64,000 bases of DNA. Source: Opitutia bacterium UBA7350. GTDB lineage: Bacteria > Verrucomicrobiota > Verrucomicrobiia > Opitutales > Coraliomargaritaceae. Under the pieces are notes generated by a model. The model was given only the letters and a program-made list of their open reading frames with translations, was not told the origin of the DNA and did not search any database. This document shows positions 16,790 through 28,723 of this stretch, piece by piece (position 1 is the first letter of the stretch; each line of letters starts with the position of its first letter). The DNA is taken from assembly GCA_949524905.1 (NCBI GenBank), contig CATINC010000007.1:186001-250000 (forward strand), read 5' to 3'. Position numbers and translations under genes: made by a program.

Positions 16790-17689
16790 ATGGCTAACCT
16801 TCGTGATATTCGCCGACGCATCAAATCGGTCAAAAATACCCGCCAAATTACGCGGGCGATGCAGCTGGTTTCCTCTTCTAAGATGAAGCGTGCTCAGGAT
16901 GCTGCTGTCGCAGGACGGCCCTATGCGCTCATGTTAGCGGACCTACTAGATTCTGTTAGCCAGAAGCAAAGCCTCAGCGGGGCAGACTTTCAGCACCCTT
17001 TCTTTGAGAAACGCGAAACGAAGACCCGAGGCATCTTAGTGCTCTCAACTGACAAAGGTTTATGCGGGCCACTCAACACCAATCTCTTCCGCAAGATCTA
17101 CGACGAGGTGACCGAATCAGCTAAGTTCATTACGGTTGGGCGCAAGGGAACCCAGTTTATTGCCCGCAGTCAGCGCGACCTCCTTGCCGATTTCACCATC
17201 TCCGACAAAGCGGATTATTCCGAAATACGCCCCCTCTTGAAACTTGCGATTGATGCTTACCTCGAGGGTAGCATTGATACCATTGAAATCGCTTATCCTA
17301 GTTTTGTGAATGTTTTGGTACAGGAGCCGATCATTCAAAGGCTCTTGCCGATCGTTGATCTTGAAGAAGTGCTCAAGCAATTGCGAAAGCGCACCGCAGG
17401 TGAATCCCAAGCTCAAGAAGCTCTTCAAGATTCACGCGAGATATGCTTTGAGCCCAGCCCCAAGGCGGTGCTTGCAGAATTGCCCCAGCATTACGTTAAG
17501 GTCATTATTCATCAACTCTTGCTCGAGAGCCGCGCCGCTGAGCATTCGGCTCGCATGGTTGCGATGAAGGCAGCCACCGATAACGCCAGCAGCTTGGTGG
17601 ATGATCTTACCCTCGATTACAATAAGGCGCGACAAGCCGCCATTACCCAAGAAATTCTCGAAATCGCTGCCGCTTCCGCGGCCAACTAA
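16790..17689 (+). CDS. atpG: ATP synthase F1 subunit gamma
   Basis: 299-residue rotating central shaft. The N-terminal coiled coil is conserved ([33 protein letters not shown]), as is [16 protein letters not shown]. The C-terminal helix has the family signature [18 protein letters not shown] (here [18 protein letters not shown]) followed by [20 protein letters not shown]. Length is usual for the family. Confidence 0.96.
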   Translation: MANLRDIRRRIKSVKNTRQITRAMQLVSSSKMKRAQDAAVAGRPYALMLADLLDSVSQKQSLSGADFQHPFFEKRETKTRGILVLSTDKGLCGPLNTNLFRKIYDEVTESAKFITVGRKGTQFIARSQRDLLADFTISDKADYSEIRPLLKLAIDAYLEGSIDTIEIAYPSFVNVLVQEPIIQRLLPIVDLEEVLKQLRKRTAGESQAQEALQDSREICFEPSPKAVLAELPQHYVKVIIHQLLLESRAAEHSARMVAMKAATDNASSLVDDLTLDYNKARQAAITQEILEIAAASAAN

Positions 17690-19147
<1,458 letters not shown>

Positions 19148-19163
19148 GCCGAACATTCTTTTT

Positions 19164-19574
19164 ATGATCGCCCTTGAAATCATCACACCAAATGCCAAAG
19201 TCCTGGTGACCGAGGCCGATCAGGTGGTTCTTCCTGCTGAGGCGGGCCAGACTGGTATTCTGAGCGGCCACATCCCGCTCGTGACCAAGCTAAAGGCTGG
19301 AGAAATAAGAGTGATTCGCGGCAACAAATCGGAATACATCGCGGTGGACTGCGGGTTTGCTCGCGTACTGGGCGATCGAGTAGAGATACTGACGGAGGCA
19401 GCTATTGACGTCAATGACATCGACCTCGCCGAAGTAGAAGCGGCCCAATCTCGCGCTGAAGCAGCCCTCAAAACTGCTGAAGCCGAAGGTCATGATCCTG
19501 AAGAGGCGGAACTACTTGCCCAGAAAGTGACCTTCCTCATCGCCCAGAAATTGGCGAAGGGACGCCGGCGCTAA
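19164..19574 (+). CDS. atpC: ATP synthase F1 subunit epsilon
   Basis: 136 residues. The N-terminal beta-sandwich contains [20 protein letters not shown] and [19 protein letters not shown], both family hallmarks. A C-terminal helical hairpin (about 90-135) can inhibit ATP hydrolysis. Last gene of the operon; its TAA shares bases with the coaX stop on the opposite strand (CTAA at 19571-19574). Confidence 0.93.
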   Translation: MIALEIITPNAKVLVTEADQVVLPAEAGQTGILSGHIPLVTKLKAGEIRVIRGNKSEYIAVDCGFARVLGDRVEILTEAAIDVNDIDLAEVEAAQSRAEAALKTAEAEGHDPEEAELLAQKVTFLIAQKLAKGRRR

Positions 19575-20326
19575 GCGCAAGCAGCGCCCAGACCCAGCAG
19601 GGTGAGATGCGGGACAAACTCAGCTTTATTAGCCCAATTACTGGTGAGATTCGCGGTGCTGCCACCTGTCGTTAAAATAAGAGGTTCCGAGCCTTCGCGT
19701 TTACGGAGTTCCCCAATGACTCGATCACAAAGGGCGTTCAGCATACCAGAGTAGCCCACCGCCACTCCAAGCTGCATGGCCTGGTGGGTAGATTTACCGA
19801 TGGCACCTTCAACTTGGATTAGATCTTCGGGGTTCAGTTTCGGCAGCAAAGCCGTTTGCTCGTGTAGATAGGAGGTCATTAATCCGATGCCTGGGGCGAT
19901 GATGCCACCCTCGTAGCCTTTGCTGCTAATGATATCAAAAGTCACCGCCGTTCCAAGATCGATGACGATCGCAGGTACCCCAAAGTAGGTTCGTGCTGCA
20001 AGGGCGTTGGCAAGCCGGTCTTCGCCAATTTCTCCAGGCTTTGGATAGTTAATGGCCAAGGGAGCACAGTTTTGCGCGGTCAAGTGGAGGCAAGGTTTCT
20101 CATTTAATTGCAAGATGTTCTCAAGGGCGGCATTAGCCGCAGGCACGACGGAACAATAGGCGCTACCGTCTGCTTCGGCCAGCAGAGCTTCAACGGAGGC
20201 ACAAACGGTGACGGGATCTTTCAAAAGGGCGTCCGTAGAAAGGTCTCCGGCATGACTCACTTGTGCATTCTCTACGAAGCCATAATGGGTGCTAGTATTT
20301 CCAATATCGATGCAAAGGGTTTTCAT
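19571..20326 (-). CDS. coaX: Type III pantothenate kinase
   Basis: First step of coenzyme A synthesis from pantothenate. 251 residues with the ASKHA-fold phosphate-binding motif [10 protein letters not shown] at the N-terminus, [15 protein letters not shown] for pantothenate binding, [13 protein letters not shown], and [11 protein letters not shown]. The C-terminal TTGGSTANL closes the nucleotide site. It converges on atpC and lies 12 bases downstream of birA on the same strand. Confidence 0.94.
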   Translation of the reverse strand: MKTLCIDIGNTSTHYGFVENAQVSHAGDLSTDALLKDPVTVCASVEALLAEADGSAYCSVVPAANAALENILQLNEKPCLHLTAQNCAPLAINYPKPGEIGEDRLANALAARTYFGVPAIVIDLGTAVTFDIISSKGYEGGIIAPGIGLMTSYLHEQTALLPKLNPEDLIQVEGAIGKSTHQAMQLGVAVGYSGMLNALCDRVIGELRKREGSEPLILTTGGSTANLTSNWANKAEFVPHLTLLGLGAACA

Positions 20327-20338
20327 AATAAGGTCGTT

Positions 20339-21370
20339 TTAAAATTGAGTGAGGGTTACGTCACCAGTACGTATCATTTGTTGCGATCCATCTTTCGTCT
20401 CGAGTATGAGGGCACCACTGGCGTCAATTCCTTGGGCAATGCCGGCAAGTGTTTTACCATTCAGTTCGGCAGTCACCGCTCGTCCGTAGAGGGAGTCGAG
20501 CGGAGGCCAAGCTTCTGCCAAAGAAGCCTCGGTGTCTGTATTTTGAATACAAATTTCAAAGGCCTCTTGAATGGCTTTAAGGGCTAGGGCTGCGATCGTA
20601 TTTATGGGAAGCGTTTCTCCTCCGATCGTTTGCAGGCTAGTCGCGGGCGCTTGTGGTGTGCGAGGCAAGTTGTCGGGCTTGCTATTAACGTTCAGACCCA
20701 GTCCGAAAAAGAGCGTTTTTAATCCGTCGGCATCCAGTTTTGCTTCAGTGAGCATCCCCGCAAATTTTTGTCCCTCATAATGCAGGTCGTTAGGCCATTT
20801 AATTTTTAAAGGAAAGTTAGGAAGGCGTCCTTGAAGTGCTTCGCAAAGTTTGATCCCACACCACAGAGTAAAGTGCTGGAGTTGCTCAAGGGGCAGGCGT
20901 GGTTCGTAGGTAACCGTGAGGTAAAGATTCTCTTTGGAGGCACTTATCCATTCACGGCCCAGGCGGCCGCGGCCTTTGGTTTGACTGCTAGAAATAACCG
21001 CAAAGGGTCCCCTGCGACCATTCGCAATTTGCCGCTCAGCTTCGTTATTTGTGCTGTCAACCACAGGTAAATATAGGCAAGGGATTTCCATACCGTGTGC
21101 CTTTACTGCCAGTTCCAAGAGTGCAGGGTGGATCACTTCGGGTTGTTTCACAAGGCGATAGCCGCGGTTTCGTACGGCTTCAATTTCAAAGCCGAATGCT
21201 TGGAGTTTCTTAATTTTTCCCCAGATTGCGGGCGGGGAGAGATCCATATCGTGCGCGAGTTGACTGCCGGATACAAAGGATTCCCCCGCATTTAGAAGTT
21301 GGCGCAAGAGGCAACACTCATCCGGACGGGCTTGTAAGAGCCGATATTCACTTTCTGAGGGATTGGACAT
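20339..21370 (-). CDS. birA: Biotin-protein ligase with N-terminal helix-turn-helix
   Basis: 343 residues from the ATG at 21370, 13 bases after the nadC stop; the frame stays open to 21526, but that part overlaps nadC. An N-terminal winged helix (about 14-75, ESFVSGSQLAHDMDLSPPAI) suggests it also represses biotin genes, as in E. coli BirA. The ligase domain has SSSQTKGRGRLGREWIS (the biotinyl-AMP GRGRRGR-type loop), IKWPNDLHYEGQKFAGML and GLGLNVNS. The C-terminal SH3-like domain is present (GRAVTAELNGKTLAGIAQGI). Biotin biosynthesis genes are not in this window. Confidence 0.93.
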   Translation of the reverse strand: MSNPSESEYRLLQARPDECCLLRQLLNAGESFVSGSQLAHDMDLSPPAIWGKIKKLQAFGFEIEAVRNRGYRLVKQPEVIHPALLELAVKAHGMEIPCLYLPVVDSTNNEAERQIANGRRGPFAVISSSQTKGRGRLGREWISASKENLYLTVTYEPRLPLEQLQHFTLWCGIKLCEALQGRLPNFPLKIKWPNDLHYEGQKFAGMLTEAKLDADGLKTLFFGLGLNVNSKPDNLPRTPQAPATSLQTIGGETLPINTIAALALKAIQEAFEICIQNTDTEASLAEAWPPLDSLYGRAVTAELNGKTLAGIAQGIDASGALILETKDGSQQMIRTGDVTLTQF

Positions 21371-21383
21371 AAAGAAGAGGGAT

Positions 21384-22301
21384 CTAGAGCCAATCGAGGC
21401 CAATATCTTTCCAAGTGCTTTGATGAACGGGTGCGCCTGTAGAGATAAAGTCGAGTCCCAGTGCTCCAAGCTCCGGAAGGTTTTCAAGGGTGATCCCACC
21501 GCTTGCTTCAGTAAGTGCGCGGCCATTTATAAAAAGAATCGCATCGCGAATGGCCTCAGAAGAAAAATTATCAAGCAGAAGAATATCAGCGCCACCCATA
21601 AGTGCCGGTTCAATTTGATCTAAGGTATCGACTTCAACCTCTATCGGCAAAGTAGGATGCAGCTTGTGAGCGAGTGAGATCGTTTCGGCGAATTGGGCAT
21701 CGGCAAGGGCTAGGTGATTGTCCTTAAACATGACGCGATCAAAAAGCCCCATGCGGTGATTATGACCACCACCGCTTGCAAAAGCGTATTTCTGGAGCAC
21801 GCGATAGCCGGGTAAAGTTTTGCGGGTATCCAAGAGAGCGGTGGAAGAGTTGGCGAGGGCATCAGCGTATGTCCGAGTCTCGGTGGCGATTCCGGAGAGG
21901 TGTTGCAGGAAATTAAGGAGGACTCGCTCCGCTTGCAAGAGGGCCGTGGCGGGACCGCGCAAAATCCCAATCGAAGCCCCTTTGGCAATGCTTCCGCCGT
22001 CCAGCACCTGCGCCTCAAAAGAGCCATGCTCGCTGTATCCAGCGAGGACCAACTCGATGAGACCGAGACCGCACACGGTCATATTTTCTCGGGCAGTCAA
22101 TTGTGCTGAGCCGTTCACTCCTTCGGGCATGAGCGCAGTGGTAGCATCTCCTAATTGTTCCGGACGCTGCGCGAGACCTGCGCCTGCGAGGTCTTCAATC
22201 TTTGCCAAGCCCACTAATTGTCGAAGGTAATCGGGGTCTATTTGATCCCAATGTAAGCGTTTCAGGAGGCTTTCCTTTGTAAAACGAGGGTTATCAGACA
22301 T
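21384..22301 (-). CDS. nadC: Nicotinate-nucleotide pyrophosphorylase
   Basis: Quinolinate phosphoribosyltransferase of de novo NAD synthesis, 305 residues. Hallmarks are [35 protein letters not shown] with PRPP/quinolinate-binding residues, [29 protein letters not shown], and a C-terminal [17 protein letters not shown]. It is the upstream gene of a nadC-birA-coaX run that links cofactor metabolism (NAD, biotin, CoA). Confidence 0.95.
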   Translation of the reverse strand: MSDNPRFTKESLLKRLHWDQIDPDYLRQLVGLAKIEDLAGAGLAQRPEQLGDATTALMPEGVNGSAQLTARENMTVCGLGLIELVLAGYSEHGSFEAQVLDGGSIAKGASIGILRGPATALLQAERVLLNFLQHLSGIATETRTYADALANSSTALLDTRKTLPGYRVLQKYAFASGGGHNHRMGLFDRVMFKDNHLALADAQFAETISLAHKLHPTLPIEVEVDTLDQIEPALMGGADILLLDNFSSEAIRDAILFINGRALTEASGGITLENLPELGALGLDFISTGAPVHQSTWKDIGLDWL

Positions 22302-22362
22302 AAAAAAAAACTGCCTTAATCCTCAGGCCAGGGCAATGCCCAATGCAGGCAATACTGCTGTT

Positions 22363-22953
22363 TTAAAGGGAGCGATAAATTAATTGGAGCGCTGCTAGAT
22401 CCGATTCGCGGCTGCTGCTTTGCAGGATATGGTCGTAGTACTCTGCTGCTTGTATTTCGCTTTTGGCAACTTCTAGGCGCCGCTGCATTTCAGCTTCGCT
22501 GTCAGTGCCTCGGCCTTCAAGACGTTCCTTGAGAACGTCCAATTTGAGCGGCATAATGAAGATGGTGGTGATTCGACCCGCAAGGAGCGGTTCCTTGGTA
22601 GCGACCGCACGAAAGCTAGCGGCACCTTGCACATCAATATTGAGCAAGAGATTGATGCCGGCGTCTAATTTTTCCTGGATGGGTTTTTTTTGGGTGCCGT
22701 AAAGGTTACCATGGACGCGAGCATATTCGTAGAAGTCCCCAGCCGTAATGCGGGCTTCAAACGCTTCTACTGCTAAGAAGTGATAATCTACCCCATCGAC
22801 TTCAGTTCCACGTGGTGGGCGTGTGGTGGTGGTAATGACGCGCTCAAGTTGAGTCTCGGTGCGCAAGAGGCCTTCACAAAGGGTGGTTTTTCCGCTGCCT
22901 GCAGGGCCAGAAACAATTAGTAGTTGAGCAGAATTGTTCTTGGGGGTTTGCAC
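22363..22953 (-). CDS. gmk: Guanylate kinase
   Basis: 196 residues, converting GMP to GDP with ATP. The P-loop is VSGPAGSGKTTL, followed by TTTTRPPRGTEVDGVDYHFL (GMP-binding), FYEYARVHGNLYGT and LLNIDVQGA. It starts with GTG at 22953, four bases after the membrane-protein gene, so the two are co-transcribed. Confidence 0.95.
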   Translation of the reverse strand: MQTPKNNSAQLLIVSGPAGSGKTTLCEGLLRTETQLERVITTTTRPPRGTEVDGVDYHFLAVEAFEARITAGDFYEYARVHGNLYGTQKKPIQEKLDAGINLLLNIDVQGAASFRAVATKEPLLAGRITTIFIMPLKLDVLKERLEGRGTDSEAEMQRRLEVAKSEIQAAEYYDHILQSSSRESDLAALQLIYRSL

Positions 22954-22957
22954 GGCT

Positions 22958-23494
22958 TTAGTACCTTAGGGCAATCACGATAAGCAGGACTCCATAGAGC
23001 GCGAAGCAGGCACCGAAGATGCGTGAACGGGCGGCTTCTCGATAGAGCCAATCAATGCAATCACGCAAACGGTAGGGGCACGCCCCAAGCACAAGGGCAA
23101 CTAGTATCGCAAGATATACAAAACTTACGAGCCAGAGCCGAGATGCCGGATCTTGCATATAAGCCGCATTGAGTAATGGTTGGGCTGCTAGGAGCAGGAG
23201 GGCCGCCAGACCTCGCACCGCAAGAAAGTCCGGCACAAAATAAAAGGCTCCCAGTGCGGATAAACCAAAGAGCGCAAAGAGGAGGTGGCGGTATTGCCCA
23301 AAATCTGCCGGGCCAAGATGCAGGATGTGATAAAGAAACCAAGCGCTGGCAGAGCCAAAAAAAATAACGGCTGCCACTTTGGAGCGAGGGAAGGCTTTTA
23401 CCGCAGGGGCGCTACTTATTCCATGCCATAAGAAGTGCGCACCAAAGGCGATTAAAGCTATTCCGGTAAAAAGCGTGGCTTGGAAAAGAGTCAT
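22958..23494 (-). CDS. Multi-spanning membrane protein of unknown function
   Basis: 178 residues from the ATG at 23494 ([20 protein letters not shown]); an open frame continues to 23548 but lacks a plausible start. Six hydrophobic helices are visible: near the N-terminus, at [71 protein letters not shown], and [33 protein letters not shown] amphipathic segment precedes the last helix. No transport or enzyme motif is evident. It is the first gene of a two-gene unit with gmk. Confidence 0.65.
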   Translation of the reverse strand: MTLFQATLFTGIALIAFGAHFLWHGISSAPAVKAFPRSKVAAVIFFGSASAWFLYHILHLGPADFGQYRHLLFALFGLSALGAFYFVPDFLAVRGLAALLLLAAQPLLNAAYMQDPASRLWLVSFVYLAILVALVLGACPYRLRDCIDWLYREAARSRIFGACFALYGVLLIVIALRY

Positions 23495-23546
23495 AATGGC
23501 GACTATTTGAGGCTTAACGCACCCTGCGTTGATGGGAAGCAAAAAC

Positions 23547-23558
23547 ACCTCTAGAGGT
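23547..23558. repeat. 12-bp perfect palindrome ACCTCTAGAGGT
   Basis: A perfect palindrome 53 bases upstream of the membrane-protein/gmk unit and about 100 bases after metH. On the minus strand it is followed by GTTTTT, so it could be a small operator or part of a weak metH terminator. A wider 8-base inverted repeat, CAACCGAC (23573-23580) / GTCGGTTG (23639-23646), lies beside it. Confidence 0.3.
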
Positions 23559-23658
23559 TTATATTTTTAACCCAACCGACTTAAAATCACGCTAAGTTCC
23601 GGAAACTGGATGGCAAATCCAAGAAAATGAATCTGCGGGTCGGTTGAGGCTCCTCGTG

Positions 23659-26600
23659 TCAGTACGCTTTAATTGGGGCGAGCCATTGCTCACATTTCTT
23701 AAGGGTAAGCCCTTTACGCCCGGCATAGCTTGCTACCTGATCTTTCTGAATTGGCCCCACCTGAAAATATTTTGCCTCTGGGTGGGCGAAGTAAAGCCCG
23801 CTCACACAGCTGCCGGGGGACATGGCAAAATTTTCAGTGAGGGTCGCTCCGGTCGTATTTTCTGCATCGAGCAGTTCCCAAATCAAGGCTTTCTCGGTAT
23901 GATCCGGTTGGCTGGGGTAACCTGCAGCTGGGCGGATGCCGCGATAGCGTTCCATGATGAGAGCATCGTTATCTAGGGTCTCATCAGGAGCGTACCCCCA
24001 GAGTTCTTTACGGACATGCGCATGGGTTTGTTCTGCGAGTGCTTCTGCAAAGCGGTCGCCGATTGCCTTTACCATGATAGCGTTGTAATCATCCTGCGCA
24101 TCCTCAAATTCCTTGGCAAATGCATCTACCCCTTCGATGCTGCATATAAAGGCTCCGCAGGCATCGATCTTGCCGCTCTCCTTAGGGGCAACAAAATCGG
24201 AGAGCGCAAAATAGGCTCCGTCTTGGGTTTTACGCTTTTGTTGCCGAAGGGAGTGCAGGGTATTTATGACAGTGTTTCCTTCTGGGTCAGCATAGATTTC
24301 GATATCGTCTTCCACGGAGTTTGCTGAAAATAAGCCGACAGCGCGGCGCGCACGAAAACGCTTTTCTTTAATGATGCGCTTGAGCATGTCTTTAGCATCG
24401 CTGAGGATGGTGCGCGCTTGTTCGCCGTATGTGGGGTGTTGCAGGATGCGTGGGTAAATGCCTTTCAGGCCCCAGGTCCAGAATAGTGGGGAGAAATCAA
24501 AATATTCACTGAGCGTTTCGAGATCAAGATGATCTTCAATGGTCAGACCCGGTTGATTGGGTGCTTTGAGATCAACTTTTTCCCAATCGCAGGTGTAGCG
24601 TTTCGCACGGGCTTCATCCAGGGAGAGGAATTCAGTTTTTCCCTGATTTGCTTCAAAATGTTCACGCTGAGTAGCTTGTTCTTTCTTAATTTGAGCAATG
24701 TAGTCCGCGCTTTTTTCTGGATTTAAAAGATGGGTACACACTCCGGTGGCAAGGGAAGCATCGCCCACACGAATGATGGGCTGATCGTAATGTGGGGCAA
24801 TTTTGATCGCTGTATGCGCAGCACTGGTGGTGGCGCCTCCCACCAGGAGGGGTTGCTTGAAGCCACGCCGCTGCATTTCTTGTGCAACAAAAATCATCTC
24901 GTCTAGGGAAGGGGTAATCAGACCAGAAAGCCCAATGATATCTGCGCCCCAAGCAGCCGCTTCGTTGAGAATGGTATCGCAATCAACCATGACACCGAGG
25001 TCTTTAACCTCGTAGTTGTTGCAAGCAAGCACCACGCCCACGATATTTTTACCGATGTCGTGCACGTCACCTTTCACGGTGGCGATTAGGAATTTTCCCT
25101 GACTGCGTGCATTCGGGTTGTCGGCTTTTTCGGCTTCCAGATAAGGGGTAAGGTAGGTCACTGCGCGTTTCATTACGCGGGCACTCTTGACCACTTGTGG
25201 AAGAAACATTTTTCCGGCTCCAAAAAGGTCTCCTACAATTTTCATGCCGTCCATCAGCGGCCCTTCGATCACCTCTAGGGGGCGACCAAGTTGTTGGCGC
25301 GCTTCTTCGGTATCGTCCTCGATAAAATCGACAATGCCTTTTACGAGGGCATGCGCCAGGCGTCCTTCCACAGAGTCATCGCGCCATGCGAGCTTTTTAG
25401 AGTCGTCTTCTTTTTTGCCATTGCCCTTGACGGTTTCTGCAAAGGTGATGAGCGTCTCGGTGGCACCGGGATTGCGGTTGAGGAGGACGTCCTCCACGTT
25501 CTTGAGAAGCTCGGGTTCAATTTCCTCGTAGATTTCAAGCATCCCGGCATTGACGATACCCATATCGAGTCCGGCCGCGATGGAATGGTAAAGAAAGGCC
25601 GAGTGCATGGCTTCCCGGACTGGATTATTTCCGCGAAAGGAAAAAGAGATATTACTGACGCCACCGCTCGTGCGAGCGCCCGGGCAAGTTACCTTGATTG
25701 CTCGTACAGCTTCGATAAAATCAACCGCATAGTTGTCATGCTCTTCCATTCCGGTTGCCACCGTGAGGACGTTGGGATCAAAAATAATGTCGTTGGGATC
25801 AAAGCCCGCCTGCTCTACCAGTAAATCGTATGCGCGTTTGCAAATGCGCACTTTATCTTCCTTGGTTGCTGCTTGGCCTTTTTCATCAAATGCCATTACG
25901 ACAACGGATGCGCCATATCGGCGGCAGAGGCGTGCTTGCTCTAGGAAGGTTTCCTCGCCTTCTTTGAGGCTAATGGAGTTGACGATGCATTTGCCTTGTA
26001 CGCATCGAAGCCCAGCTTCAATGACCGACCACTTAGAACTGTCGATCATAATGGGGACGCGTGCGATTGCAGGCTCAGAGGCAATCAAGTTGAGGAATTT
26101 TGTCATGCAGGCTTCTGAGTCGAGCAAGCCTTCATCAAAATTAACGTCGATTATATTGGCGCCGTTTTCGACTTGCTGTGCGGCAACTGCAAGTGCGCCG
26201 TCCCAGTCCTCTTCGGTGATCATTTTCTTAAAGCGGGGAGATCCGGTGACGTTGCTTCGCTCCCCGACCATTGCAAAGCTGTCTCCAATGGCGTGATTGC
26301 AGGCTTCGAGTCCGCTGAGGCGTAGTTGTTCGGGTAGTTGGGGCAAGGCACGTGGGGCATACGAACGCACCTCCTTTACCACCGAACGAATGTGATCGGG
26401 GGTTGTTCCACAGCAGCCGCCAACAAGGTTGACCAATCCGTCTTTGGCAAAACCGCCCACCGCCTCACCCGTGTGCTCAGGGCTTTCATCATAACCGGTC
26501 GCAGCAAGGGGATTGGGCAGCCCGGCGTTGGGATAAACATGAACATAGCAGTCTGCCACCCGCGACAGATCCTGTAAAAAGGGGCGCATGAGGTCGGCAC

Positions 26601-27363
26601 CCAAGGCACAGTTGAGCCCCACGCAAAGTGGCTTGGCATGGCGAATGGAATTCCAGCATGCTTCTACGGTTTGGCCGGATAAAGTGCGGCCGGATTGGTC
26701 TGTAATGGTCACAGATATGATGACGGGAAGCCGTTCCTCGCAGGTATCAAAAAAGTCCTCAATAGCGTGGAGGCAGGCTTTTAAATTAAGGGTATCAAAG
26801 ACGGTCTCTGGCAGGAGGAGGTCAACCCCACCTGCTACGAGTGCTTCTACTTGCTCATAGTAGGCTTGGCGTAATTCTTGATAAGAAGTGGCTCGGTATT
26901 CCGGCCGGTTGACGTCAGGTGACATCGAAGCGGTGCGGTTGGTGGGGCCAATTGCGCCGGCCACAAATGTGGGTCGCCCCTCTTTTTCCGCAACTTCATC
27001 GGCGACCTTTCGAGCGATTTGGGCGGAGCGTAGGTTGATGTCTCGTACGCGATGCTCGATCCCGTAGTCTGCTTGCGCAATGGTGGTGCCGGAAAAAGTA
27101 TTGGTTTCAATGATGTCAGAACCGGCTTCGAGGAAGGCACGATGAATAGCTTCAATGATTTCGGGACGCGTGATGCTCAGAAGGTCGTTATTCCCCTTTA
27201 AATTACCCGGAGCATCCGCTAGGCTTTCATCTCGAAAGTCGGCTTCTTCCAGCGAATGTTGCTGGATCATGGTTCCCATTGCACCGTCAAGGAAGACGAT
27301 ACGTTCCTCTAGCAAGCGTGCAAGTTGCTGCCCTTTGGCGGTTAGAGGTTTTTTTGAAAGCAT
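23659..27363 (-). CDS. metH: Cobalamin-dependent methionine synthase
   Basis: 1234 residues, full length, transferring a methyl group from 5-methyltetrahydrofolate to homocysteine through cobalamin. The homocysteine domain (1 to about 345) has zinc ligands C252 (GLNCALG) and C317/C318 (GGCCGT). The pterin domain (about 360-640) contains [17 protein letters not shown]. The B12 cap and binding domains follow, with the cobalamin-ligand motif [14 protein letters not shown]. The C-terminal reactivation domain contains [16 protein letters not shown]. The leader carries an inverted repeat and a motif shared with the arsR promoter at 50.1 kb. No B12 riboswitch is seen in the short leader. Confidence 0.97.
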   Translation of the reverse strand: MLSKKPLTAKGQQLARLLEERIVFLDGAMGTMIQQHSLEEADFRDESLADAPGNLKGNNDLLSITRPEIIEAIHRAFLEAGSDIIETNTFSGTTIAQADYGIEHRVRDINLRSAQIARKVADEVAEKEGRPTFVAGAIGPTNRTASMSPDVNRPEYRATSYQELRQAYYEQVEALVAGGVDLLLPETVFDTLNLKACLHAIEDFFDTCEERLPVIISVTITDQSGRTLSGQTVEACWNSIRHAKPLCVGLNCALGADLMRPFLQDLSRVADCYVHVYPNAGLPNPLAATGYDESPEHTGEAVGGFAKDGLVNLVGGCCGTTPDHIRSVVKEVRSYAPRALPQLPEQLRLSGLEACNHAIGDSFAMVGERSNVTGSPRFKKMITEEDWDGALAVAAQQVENGANIIDVNFDEGLLDSEACMTKFLNLIASEPAIARVPIMIDSSKWSVIEAGLRCVQGKCIVNSISLKEGEETFLEQARLCRRYGASVVVMAFDEKGQAATKEDKVRICKRAYDLLVEQAGFDPNDIIFDPNVLTVATGMEEHDNYAVDFIEAVRAIKVTCPGARTSGGVSNISFSFRGNNPVREAMHSAFLYHSIAAGLDMGIVNAGMLEIYEEIEPELLKNVEDVLLNRNPGATETLITFAETVKGNGKKEDDSKKLAWRDDSVEGRLAHALVKGIVDFIEDDTEEARQQLGRPLEVIEGPLMDGMKIVGDLFGAGKMFLPQVVKSARVMKRAVTYLTPYLEAEKADNPNARSQGKFLIATVKGDVHDIGKNIVGVVLACNNYEVKDLGVMVDCDTILNEAAAWGADIIGLSGLITPSLDEMIFVAQEMQRRGFKQPLLVGGATTSAAHTAIKIAPHYDQPIIRVGDASLATGVCTHLLNPEKSADYIAQIKKEQATQREHFEANQGKTEFLSLDEARAKRYTCDWEKVDLKAPNQPGLTIEDHLDLETLSEYFDFSPLFWTWGLKGIYPRILQHPTYGEQARTILSDAKDMLKRIIKEKRFRARRAVGLFSANSVEDDIEIYADPEGNTVINTLHSLRQQKRKTQDGAYFALSDFVAPKESGKIDACGAFICSIEGVDAFAKEFEDAQDDYNAIMVKAIGDRFAEALAEQTHAHVRKELWGYAPDETLDNDALIMERYRGIRPAAGYPSQPDHTEKALIWELLDAENTTGATLTENFAMSPGSCVSGLYFAHPEAKYFQVGPIQKDQVASYAGRKGLTLKKCEQWLAPIKAY

Positions 27364-27386
27364 GTGAGCTGGATTGATTTACATAT

Positions 27387-27414
27387 AAACATATACGGAT
27401 GCATTGATATGTTT
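27387..27414 (-). promoter_or_regulatory. Inverted repeat and putative operator of metH
   Basis: AAACATAT (27387-27394) and ATATGTTT (27407-27414) form a perfect 8-base inverted repeat with a 12-base spacer, 24-51 bases before the metH start. The right arm overlaps ATGCATTGATAT (27399-27410), which matches 11 of 12 bases of the element before the ArsR gene at 50109-50120. Confidence 0.45.
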
Positions 27415-27440
27415 CAAGCCAGCATTTAAGAAATAATAGA

Positions 27441-28490
27441 CTAAAATGGGGAGCTAAATCGAAGCAAGATCGAGCCAAAGGGGTGTTGTTTGATTTGGCC
27501 TTTAAACTCGCGTGTTCGATAGGTCAAAGAATGGGAGAGTTCAAATTGCTTCCAGCTCAAGCCGTATCCTACTAAGGCTTCACCCACTAGGGGTTCATTA
27601 TCTACGGAGTACTTGTAGCTACGAAAAACAGGGCCATTGAGTGTGATATCATGAAGTACGGCAGTGCCACGGACACCTGCATAGGTGTAAATGGAAAAGC
27701 GGTTTGTACCTTGGTCTTCCGCTTTAAAAAGATCATGAGCATAGCTGCCTATTTGTAGACGTGGTGTAACAAAGGAAGGGCTCAAATTGTAACCGCTGCG
27801 TACAAGTAAGCCGAGATATGCATTGGTTTGAAAGTTTCCGATCGCCGCTCCCCATTCATGATAGCCATCCAGTTTGATCGGAAAATTATGAGTCCAGGCA
27901 TCAATGGGTAACTTATGCTTGTGATCAAAATGTAGATTAATCGTCACTTCCTCGGGCACTTGGCTATCCCAACCCTTAAAGAGATGACTTTTAGCGGTGA
28001 CGTGCTCATGAACCCAATCTTGTGTTTTTTCTGCAAGGCTTGCTTTGCCTGTGGTTCCGAGAGTGAGTGTTACTCCACTTACCGATTGATTATTTTTTAG
28101 TTGAAGGGTAAATTCCAAACCTAGCCATCCAGCATAGGGACGTTCGCCTACAGGGGGCACCAAAGCAGTGCTGTCGGTCGGCGTAAACATGAGCTGGGTG
28201 ATTCCGCTACCACCTGCGTAACGTGTCAGTCCGCTGCCGCGATTTCGATATTGGTTTAAGGAAGAATCCGAATTGATCCCGCTCAAATTTTTCAGGGTAG
28301 CTTCCAGCAGAGTGTCTGCTTCCGCGTCACTGCTTTTTTCATGCATCGAGGCCAAACGAAGGCCGTTTGTATAATCTTCATCTTCATTAAGAAAAAAATC
28401 GTTATCTAATTGAATTATAAATTTTTTGGATGACTCTGAATGCAAATTCAGCGTTAATATTACAAATATGAATAATATAAGTGATTGCAT
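27441..28490 (-). CDS. LpxR-family lipid A deacylase-like outer-membrane protein
   Basis: 349 residues with a signal peptide (about 1-18). The family signature IQLDNDFFLNEDEDYTNGLR near the N-terminus holds the catalytic Asn-Asp and Ca2+-binding acidic residues, and GERPYAGWLGLEF is the second hallmark. The rest is a series of amphipathic strands consistent with a 12-stranded barrel, ending in FGSILLRFSSPF. LpxR removes the 3'-acyloxyacyl group of lipid A in the outer membrane of Salmonella and Helicobacter; whether this homologue does so here is inferred. It is divergent from the giant beta-helix gene and follows the same strand as metH. Confidence 0.75.
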   Translation of the reverse strand: MQSLILFIFVILTLNLHSESSKKFIIQLDNDFFLNEDEDYTNGLRLASMHEKSSDAEADTLLEATLKNLSGINSDSSLNQYRNRGSGLTRYAGGSGITQLMFTPTDSTALVPPVGERPYAGWLGLEFTLQLKNNQSVSGVTLTLGTTGKASLAEKTQDWVHEHVTAKSHLFKGWDSQVPEEVTINLHFDHKHKLPIDAWTHNFPIKLDGYHEWGAAIGNFQTNAYLGLLVRSGYNLSPSFVTPRLQIGSYAHDLFKAEDQGTNRFSIYTYAGVRGTAVLHDITLNGPVFRSYKYSVDNEPLVGEALVGYGLSWKQFELSHSLTYRTREFKGQIKQHPFGSILLRFSSPF

Positions 28491-28567
28491 CTACTAATGG
28501 TTACTTTTTTAAAAAATAGTTCAAGTAAAAGTATAAGACGGGGTATAAAAGCTAATTTATCAAAATA

Positions 28568-28641
28568 AAAGCAGTCAACTCAGAATATTATCTTGATGAT
28601 ATCTCCATCACGCCCGTCATTGTCGAGGCATACGATAATTG
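28568..28641 (+). repeat. 74-bp direct repeat, upstream copy
   Basis: Identical to 32492-32565 inside the giant beta-helix gene. It reads KAVNSEYYLDDISITPVIVE then AYDN in the frame that continues without a stop into the gene at 28724 (open from 28556), but this stretch contains no ATG, GTG or TTG before the gene's own start. The bases on either side differ from those of the second copy. It looks like the tail of a lost or rearranged paralogue. Confidence 0.9.
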
Positions 28642-28723
28642 CTCGATTGACAGAACACTTGCACTAAACCCTAACAGAATCTATGCATTCGCTAGATCTA
28701 AATCACAGGTTAATTCACCAAAG

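Noticed and set aside
21371-21526. N-terminal extension of birA
   Set aside because: Overlaps nadC; the homologous part begins at the ATG at 21370.
27364-27440. Riboswitch (B12 or SAM) in the metH leader
   Set aside because: Only about 77 bases between lpxR and metH, no B12-box or SAM core; a protein operator fits better.
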